The position numbers and the translations under genes are program-made. Under the pieces are notes generated by a model. It did no database searches. It was not told the origin of the DNA and was given only the letters and a program-made list of their open reading frames with translations. From assembly GCA_947379865.1 (NCBI GenBank), contig CANCOY010000027.1, positions 1 through 36,928 on the forward strand: 36,928 nt of DNA, read 5' to 3'. Position 1 is the first letter of the stretch. Each line of letters opens with the position of its first letter. Positions 32,755 through 36,928 of the stretch are shown in pieces. The DNA comes from Acetobacteraceae bacterium. GTDB taxonomy: Bacteria; Pseudomonadota; Alphaproteobacteria; Zavarziniales; Zavarziniaceae.

Positions 32755-32783
32755 AAGGGGTCGCCTTTGGGTGCCCCTTTTTT
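32755..32783 (+). terminator. Rho-independent terminator closing the catabolic operon
   Basis: AAGGGG (32755-32760) plus CGCC pairs with GGTG plus CCCCTT (up to 32779), with one bulged T and a TTTG loop, followed by a T-run to 32783. It lies 36 bp after the MmgE/PrpD stop. Its sequence closely resembles the terminators that follow each OmpA gene downstream. Confidence 0.8.
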
Positions 32784-32868
32784 CTGATGATTGACCTGGC
32801 GTGCGACAGGCACAGACCTCTGCAGTGTGCCATAATCGCCACACAATTCGGGGTCAAAATATCAGAAA

Positions 32869-32917
32869 GCAGAACAAAAGTTGCACCCTGACCTCCGGAT
32901 GATACTCTCCGTATACA
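32869..32917 (+). promoter_or_regulatory. Candidate promoter region of OmpA gene 1
   Basis: Holds GCAGAACAAAA (32869-32879), followed 22 bp later by GATACT (32901-32906) and by TATACA (32912-32917). The same 11-bp box stands 23 bp before a -10-like hexamer upstream of OmpA gene 2, which supports regulatory meaning. The exact -10 cannot be decided: CTGACC at 32888 with TATACA (18-bp spacer) is one option. Confidence 0.5.
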
Positions 32918-32936
32918 TTCAAATTGGGGGTCCAAC

Positions 32937-34004
32937 ATGCCTGCTCGTTCAATGCTTTTCCGTGGCGCCTCTCTGGCGGCATTCGCGCTCGCCATGGGCT
33001 TGAGCGCTGGTGCGGCCCAGGCCGACCAGACCACCGGCTGGTACGTTGGCGTCCTTGGTGGCGTCAATCTGATGGGAACGTCAGATGCTACCTACAACGA
33101 CAATATTGGTGGTGGCGACGAGTCGGACAGCTATGATTTCAAGACCGGCTTTGGCGGCGGTGCGCTGGTCGGCTATGATTTTGGCTCGTTCCGGCTTCAG
33201 GGCGACGTCATTTATCGTCACAACAAGGTTGATACCGAGACTTACCAGGGCGAGACCACCGACGCCGGCTATGTGTCGACAGCGTCCGTAGCGCCGATGC
33301 TCAGTGTCCTGTACGACATTGAAACCGGCACGGACTTCACGCCCTATGTCGGCGCCGGTATCGGTGCCTCGCATGTCAAGTTCAGCTATGATGGCGAATC
33401 TGACAGCACGTGGTCGGTCGCCTATCAGGGTGTAGCCGGCGTCAACTATGACATCACGCCAAAGCTGCTGATCGGTGCGGAGTATCGCTATTTCGCAACC
33501 CCGAGTGTTGACTACAAGGGTCTCTATAGTGGCGTGGGCGACGAGAAGGATTTCGAGACATCGAACCACTCGTTCTTCCTTGGTCTGACCTACAAGTTCG
33601 GTGAAGCGGCCCCGGCGCCGGTGCCCGTCGTTGCTGCCCCGCCGCCGCCGCCGGCCCCCCCGGCGCCTGAGCTTGCGCGCTCTTACCTGGTGTTCTTTGA
33701 CTGGAACTCGTCGTCGGTCACCACCGAAGCCGCTTCCATCATCGGCGAAGCCGCCAAGGCAGCCCAGCAGCTGGCCGTCACCCGCGTTGAGCTGACCGGC
33801 CATGCCGATCGTTCGGGCACGCCTGCTTACAACCAGAAGCTTTCGGAGAAGCGCGGCGCCGCCGTGAAGAACGCCATGGTGCAGCTTGGTATCCCGGCCG
33901 ATCAGATCACGGTTGTCGGCAAGGGCGAGGCCTCCCCGCTTGTTCCGACGGCAGATGGTGTGCGCGAGCCCCAGAACCGCCGCGTCGAGATCGTTCTGCC
34001 CTGA
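32937..34004 (+). CDS. OmpA-family outer membrane protein 1
   Basis: A 355-residue outer membrane protein. Signal peptide residues 1-29 (hydrophobic ASLAAFALAMGLSAG, cleavage after AQA). About residues 30-220 form a predicted eight-stranded beta-barrel starting GWYVGVLGGVNLMG, with recurring aromatic/glycine strands such as YVGAGIGASHVKF and LIGAEYRYFATP. A proline-rich linker (VAAPPPPPAPPAPE) follows, then a C-terminal OmpA domain with LTGHADRSGTPAYNQKLSEKRG and PQNRRVEIVLP. That domain keeps the aspartate and arginine that bind diaminopimelate of peptidoglycan. It anchors the outer membrane to the wall. First of a tandem array, with its own promoter and terminator. Confidence 0.93.
   Translation: MPARSMLFRGASLAAFALAMGLSAGAAQADQTTGWYVGVLGGVNLMGTSDATYNDNIGGGDESDSYDFKTGFGGGALVGYDFGSFRLQGDVIYRHNKVDTETYQGETTDAGYVSTASVAPMLSVLYDIETGTDFTPYVGAGIGASHVKFSYDGESDSTWSVAYQGVAGVNYDITPKLLIGAEYRYFATPSVDYKGLYSGVGDEKDFETSNHSFFLGLTYKFGEAAPAPVPVVAAPPPPPAPPAPELARSYLVFFDWNSSSVTTEAASIIGEAAKAAQQLAVTRVELTGHADRSGTPAYNQKLSEKRGAAVKNAMVQLGIPADQITVVGKGEASPLVPTADGVREPQNRRVEIVLP
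33594..34004 (+). repeat. Direct repeat A: linker + OmpA domain of gene 1
   Basis: This 411-bp segment aligns without gaps to 34852-35262. By eye about 30 bases differ, nearly all at third codon positions; only two residues change (Ser to Ala after FDWNS, and Gly to Ser after ASII). The upstream barrel-coding halves are far less alike. Confidence 0.85.
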
Positions 34005-34025
34005 ACCAAGGCAGGCTGAATCAGG

Positions 34026-34053
34026 AAAGGGCGCCTCCGGGCGCCCTTTTTTT
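34026..34053 (+). terminator. Rho-independent terminator after OmpA gene 1
   Basis: Perfect 10-bp stem AAAGGGCGCC (34026-34035) with GGCGCCCTTT (34040-34049) around a TCCG loop, followed by a T-run to 34053. It begins 21 bp after the stop codon. A textbook intrinsic terminator, so gene 1 is transcribed on its own. Confidence 0.92.
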
Positions 34054-34141
34054 GTCTGGATGGCGGTTTTCGTGCGCGTCTGAAATTGGACATGCCGGTG
34101 TGTTGGTTTTGCCACGTAGGAGAGAAGAATAATATTTCTAG

Positions 34142-34180
34142 GCAGAACAAAATTGTGACGGTGTCGAACGGTGCTATATG
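34142..34180 (+). promoter_or_regulatory. Candidate promoter of OmpA gene 2 with GCAGAACAAAA box
   Basis: TTGTGA (34153-34158), a 16-bp spacer and TATATG (34175-34180) form a plausible sigma-70-type promoter about 30 bp before the start codon. The GCAGAACAAAA box (34142-34152) touches its upstream side and recurs upstream of OmpA gene 1. The surrounding 60 bp are clearly AT-richer than the rest of the window. Confidence 0.6.
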
Positions 34181-34209
34181 TCGACGGAGATTTTGACCGG
34201 GAGTTTAAA

Positions 34210-35262
34210 ATGCTTCGTTCCACAACCATTATTCGTGGTGCATCTTTGGCATCACTGGCACTGGCTTCAGTGCTGTGCGCGGGTACGGCGCGGGCTGACC
34301 AGACCCCGGGCTGGTATGTTGGTGCCCTTGGCGGCCTCAACTTCAGCCAGCCCACGAGTGCGACGTTCGATGGCGACAGCGACCGTTACAGCTACAAGGC
34401 TGGTTATGGGGTTGGCGCGTTCGCCGGTTATGACTTTGGACCGTTTCGTCTGCAGGGTGATGTGACCTATCGCCGGAATGCGGTCAAGAACGAGAACTAC
34501 CTCGGCAAGGACTACGGTTATGGCGTCGGCGCTTCGACCGCCACGATCGCGCCGATGGTCAGCGCCCTCTATGACATCGACACCGGCACAGCGTTCACGC
34601 CTTATGTCGGTGCAGGTGTTGGCGCCGCGCGCATCAATTTCAAATATGCGGAATACGGTTCTGGCCATAAATGGGCCTTTGCCTATCAGGGCGTCGCTGG
34701 CGTGAACTACGATGTCACGCCGAACGTGATCCTGGGCGTCGAATATCGTTATTTCGCGACCCCCGATGTCGATGGGATCGAATACGGCGACACTGCTCCG
34801 GAAAACAGCTTCGAGACCCGCAGCCACTCGGTCTTCTTTGGGCTGACCTACAAGTTCGGTGAAGCTGCTCCGGCACCCGTGCCCGTGGTCGCCGCCCCGC
34901 CGCCGCCGCCGGCTCCCCCGGCGCCTGAGCTTGCCCGCTCCTACCTGGTGTTCTTTGACTGGAATTCAGCGTCGGTCACCACCGAAGCGGCCTCCATCAT
35001 CAGCGAAGCCGCCAAGGCAGCCCAGCAGCTGGCCGTTACCCGCGTTGAGCTGACCGGCCATGCCGATCGTTCGGGCACGCCTGCCTATAACCAGAAGCTT
35101 TCGGAGAAGCGCGGCGCTGCCGTGAAGAACGCAATGGTGCAGCTTGGCATCCCGGCCGACCAGATCACGGTTGTCGGCAAGGGTGAGGCTTCGCCTCTCG
35201 TTCCGACGGCAGATGGTGTGCGCGAGCCGCAGAACCGCCGCGTCGAGATCGTCCTGCCCTGA
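34210..35262 (+). CDS. OmpA-family outer membrane protein 2
   Basis: A 350-residue paralogue of gene 1. The ATG at 34210 follows a gggag ribosome binding site and gives a proper signal peptide (residues 1-29, cleavage after ARA). A start 13 codons earlier would lie in the promoter. A cysteine occurs in the hydrophobic part (SVLCAG), but there is no lipobox leucine, so it is not a lipoprotein. The barrel (about 30-214) shares the GWYVGALGGLNFS opening and GVEYRYFATPDV strand. Its loops differ from gene 1. From Lys215 to the end only two residues differ from gene 1. Function as for OmpA: wall anchoring, possible porin. Confidence 0.93.
   Translation: MLRSTTIIRGASLASLALASVLCAGTARADQTPGWYVGALGGLNFSQPTSATFDGDSDRYSYKAGYGVGAFAGYDFGPFRLQGDVTYRRNAVKNENYLGKDYGYGVGASTATIAPMVSALYDIDTGTAFTPYVGAGVGAARINFKYAEYGSGHKWAFAYQGVAGVNYDVTPNVILGVEYRYFATPDVDGIEYGDTAPENSFETRSHSVFFGLTYKFGEAAPAPVPVVAAPPPPPAPPAPELARSYLVFFDWNSASVTTEAASIISEAAKAAQQLAVTRVELTGHADRSGTPAYNQKLSEKRGAAVKNAMVQLGIPADQITVVGKGEASPLVPTADGVREPQNRRVEIVLP
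34852..35262 (+). repeat. Direct repeat A: linker + OmpA domain of gene 2
   Basis: Gap-free counterpart of 33594-34004. The stretches around the GHADRSGTP codons are unchanged for several tens of bases, while others carry clustered silent changes. This mixture suggests old duplication with purifying selection and perhaps partial gene conversion. Confidence 0.85.
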
Positions 35263-35286
35263 TTGGCAGCGGCTTTCAGACAGATC

Positions 35287-35317
35287 AAGGGGCGCCCAGG
35301 TGGGCGCCCTTTTTTTG
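35287..35317 (+). terminator. Rho-independent terminator after OmpA gene 2
   Basis: GGGCGCCC (35290-35297) pairs with GGGCGCCC (35302-35309) around an AGGT loop. Outer A-T and G-T pairs extend the stem, and a T-run follows to about 35316. It begins about 25 bp after the stop codon. Confidence 0.9.
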
Positions 35318-35501
35318 TGCCTTTTCGCGTTACCTGAGGGAGCGCATCCAGATCAGAGCTAATGGCGGTGCTATCGATACATCCGGCTGTGGCGGGAGGG
35401 GCACACGAAGCCTCGATCCAAACTTCATTATACAGATGTAAAACTCACACCTCTCCGCGAGATGCTACGTAAACGACATTGCATAGCTCCGGGAGATTGG
35501 T
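35318..35501 (+). promoter_or_regulatory. Leader region of OmpA gene 3
   Basis: About 180 bp without a gene. An AT-richer stretch near 35421-35445 (including ATTATAC) may hold the -10 element. The GCAGAACAAAA box of genes 1 and 2 is absent. A gggag ribosome binding site precedes the start. The promoter itself was not resolved. Confidence 0.35.
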
Positions 35502-36590
35502 ATGTCCTTGTGTAACAGCGTGTTGTTTCGTGGCCTGTCGCTCGCCGCCTTTGGTCTGGTTCTGGGGGCGGGCGCCGTCCAAGCCCAGACGCCAGAGGCC
35601 AGGGGCTGGTATGTGGGCGTCCTGGGGGGCCTGAACTTCACCGAAGAGACAAGCGCCGACACCCGGATCAAGGGCGTGGCACTGGGCAAGCGGTCGGGCT
35701 TGACCGGTGCCGATGCCGAGATCAGTCACAAGAGGGGCTGGGCCGCGGGCGGCCTGGCTGGTTATGACTTCGGCACTTTCCGGCTGCAGGCCGATGTCAT
35801 CTTCCGCCGCAATGTGTTCGACAAGACGACCGTTTCTGGCGTCGAGGGGGATGCGTCCGGCCGCGTCTCGTCTCTGGCACCCATGGTCAGTGCGCTTTAC
35901 GACATCCCCACGGGAACCAGCTTTGTGCCCTATATCGGCGCGGGCGTCGGCGCCTCGCGCACAACCGTCAGAAGTGATGGGGCAAAAGAGGGCAAATGGG
36001 GCGTGGCCTATCAGGGCATTGCCGGCCTCAGATATGACATGAGCCGCAATCTGGCGCTGGGGGTCGAGTACCGCTATTTCGCAACCCCGGAACGCGACTT
36101 CAACGAAAACAACATAAAGAATTATGGCTACCACAATCACTCGGCCTTTATCGCGCTGACCTACAAGTTCGCGCAGGATGTAGCACCGCCGCCGGAACCT
36201 GCAGCCATTGCGGCGCCCCCGCCCCCGGCACCAGTACCAGCACCCGCTGCGCCCGAACTGGCCCGCTCGTATCTGGTGTTCTTTGACTGGAATGCGGCGA
36301 CGGTTACCACCGAGGCAGCAACCATCATTACCGAGGCCGCGACGGCGGCCAGGCAGCTGGCCGTCACGCGTATTGAGGTGACGGGGCACGCCGACAGGTC
36401 TGGGACTCCTGCCTATAATCAGAAGCTCTCCGAGAAACGGGGCGCTGCCGTGAAGGCCGCCCTGGTGCATCTGGGCGTTCTGGAGAGCCAGATCACGGTG
36501 GTTGGCAAGGGCGAAACCTCCCCCCTGGTCCCAACGGCCGACGGTGTGCGCGAGCCCCAGAATCGGCGGGTCGAAATCGTCCTCCCTTGA
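35502..36590 (+). CDS. OmpA-family outer membrane protein 3
   Basis: A 362-residue paralogue. Signal peptide residues 1-28 (cleavage after VQA). The barrel domain (about 29-221) again opens GWYVGVLGGLNF and contains FVPYIGAGVGASRT and GVEYRYFATPERD. It is the most divergent of the three complete copies. The linker is five residues longer than in genes 1 and 2 and alternates Ala, Pro and Val. The OmpA domain keeps TGHADRSGTPAYNQKLSEKRGAA and VREPQNRRVEIVLP, but has several changes elsewhere (for example ALVHLGVLESQ). It probably shares the anchoring role with altered surface loops. Own terminator downstream. Confidence 0.93.
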   Translation: MSLCNSVLFRGLSLAAFGLVLGAGAVQAQTPEARGWYVGVLGGLNFTEETSADTRIKGVALGKRSGLTGADAEISHKRGWAAGGLAGYDFGTFRLQADVIFRRNVFDKTTVSGVEGDASGRVSSLAPMVSALYDIPTGTSFVPYIGAGVGASRTTVRSDGAKEGKWGVAYQGIAGLRYDMSRNLALGVEYRYFATPERDFNENNIKNYGYHNHSAFIALTYKFAQDVAPPPEPAAIAAPPPPAPVPAPAAPELARSYLVFFDWNAATVTTEAATIITEAATAARQLAVTRIEVTGHADRSGTPAYNQKLSEKRGAAVKAALVHLGVLESQITVVGKGETSPLVPTADGVREPQNRRVEIVLP

Positions 36591-36612
36591 GTCTCAGGAA
36601 ATTGCCGACATC

Positions 36613-36639
36613 AAGGGGTGCCTTCGGGCGCCCCTTTTT
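36613..36639 (+). terminator. Rho-independent terminator after OmpA gene 3
   Basis: AAGGGGTGCC (36613-36622) pairs with GGCGCCCCTT (36627-36636), one G-T pair included, around a TTCG tetraloop closed by C-G. A T-run follows to 36639. It begins 22 bp after the stop codon. Confidence 0.92.
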
Positions 36640-36699
36640 GTGGCACATCCTCACGCCGGGCGGGCCTTGCCATGGCAACCTGATCAGAAACTGTGCCCT

Positions 36700-36801
36700 C
36701 ACGGCAACATTAACCAAGTGACAAAAAGTTGTTTTAATAAAAATCTTTCCCAAAAATGATGCAGCTGTTAAGACTTAAGCACCACATTTGGGGAGAGTTT
36801 T
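36700..36801 (+). promoter_or_regulatory. AT-rich leader of OmpA gene 4
   Basis: A markedly AT-rich stretch (around gttttaataaaaatc, 36730-36744) between the terminator of gene 3 and the start at 36802. A promoter is expected here, with GTGACA at 36719-36724 as a possible -35. The elements could not be fixed by eye. A ggggagag ribosome binding site precedes the start. Confidence 0.4.
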
Positions 36802-36928
36802 ATGTCATCTTCTATCTCGAAGATTGAGCGTGGCGCGTCACTCGCGGTGCTTGTCATGGCTCTCGGTCTTGGCGCTGGCGCGGCCAAGGCTGATGATACG
36901 ACGGGCTTTTATGTCGGCGCTCTGGGCG
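36802..36928 (+). CDS. OmpA-family outer membrane protein 4 (cut by window end)
   Basis: Only the first 42 codons are present. They encode a signal peptide (residues 1-30, hydrophobic ASLAVLVMALGLGAG, cleavage after AKA) and the mature start DDTTGFYVGALG. This matches the beginning of the other three barrels (TTGWYVGVLGG in gene 1). The ribosome binding site ggggagag lies seven bases before the ATG. It is therefore very likely a fourth member of the tandem array; its C-terminal OmpA domain cannot be seen. Confidence 0.8.
   Translation, partial: MSSSISKIERGASLAVLVMALGLGAGAAKADDTTGFYVGALG

Noticed and set aside
34210..34300. Lipoprotein signal in OmpA protein 2
   Set aside because: A cysteine follows the hydrophobic stretch, but the lipobox leucine is not at the right position and an ARA signal peptidase I site follows.
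32937..35262. Very recent gene duplication or full gene conversion of the OmpA domain
   Set aside because: About 30 mostly silent differences over 411 bp show the copies are not very recent; purifying selection, perhaps with partial conversion, explains the near-identical protein.

Overview
The window reads as a chromosomal segment of a GC-rich Gram-negative bacterium, most likely an alphaproteobacterium. The reasons are strong third-position G/C bias, outer-membrane OmpA-type porins with Sec signal peptides, and a class II DAHP synthase beside large CoA-thioester catabolic operons. The genus cannot be named from sequence alone. No tRNA, rRNA, CRISPR, IS element or phage gene was seen.

Region 1 (28-7827, + strand): a class II DAHP synthase and a PhzF-family protein, then a beta-oxidation-like run: crotonase, FMN-dependent NPD-type oxidoreductase, thiolase, and two adjacent acyl-CoA dehydrogenases. 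The second dehydrogenase lacks the catalytic glutamate, so the two probably form a heteromeric enzyme.

Region 2 (7875-15286, - strand): a tightly packed operon transcribed as atuC-atuD-atuE-atuF-atuA. It encodes the carboxylase, dehydrogenase and hydratase core of acyclic terpene (citronellol/geraniol) utilisation. Divergent from it is a protein with two EthD-like domains (15586-16359).

Region 3 (16403-19433): a GNAT acetyltransferase (-), an amidase-signature enzyme (+) and a metallo-beta-lactamase-fold hydrolase (-).

Region 4 (19633-32719, + strand): fourteen co-directional, often overlapping genes: SDR, APH-type kinase, SDR, two small MaoC-fold proteins, CaiB/BaiF CoA-transferase, malyl-CoA-lyase-like CoA-ester lyase, IclR regulator, small SCP2-like protein, alpha/beta hydrolase, acyl-CoA dehydrogenase, GMC alcohol dehydrogenase, a second MBL-fold hydrolase, and a MmgE/PrpD protein. 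The MaoC-MaoC-CaiB-lyase block plus a methylsuccinyl-CoA-dehydrogenase-like flavoprotein has the protein families needed for branched C5 dicarboxyl-CoA (mesaconyl/citramalyl/methylmalyl-CoA) chemistry. This is the most interesting metabolic proposal in the window. It is inferred from gene families and is not demonstrated.

Region 5 (32720-36928, + strand): a tandem array of at least four OmpA-family genes, the last cut by the window end. Each complete gene is followed by a strong rho-independent terminator. The first two share an almost unchanged C-terminal peptidoglycan-binding half while their beta-barrels differ.

Taken together, regions 1, 2 and 4 look like an accessory catabolic island for terpenoid or other branched/alicyclic carbon compounds. 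Such compounds would be oxidised by GMC and SDR enzymes, activated to CoA esters and shortened by carboxylation, hydration, retro-aldol/thiolytic cleavage and beta-oxidation.
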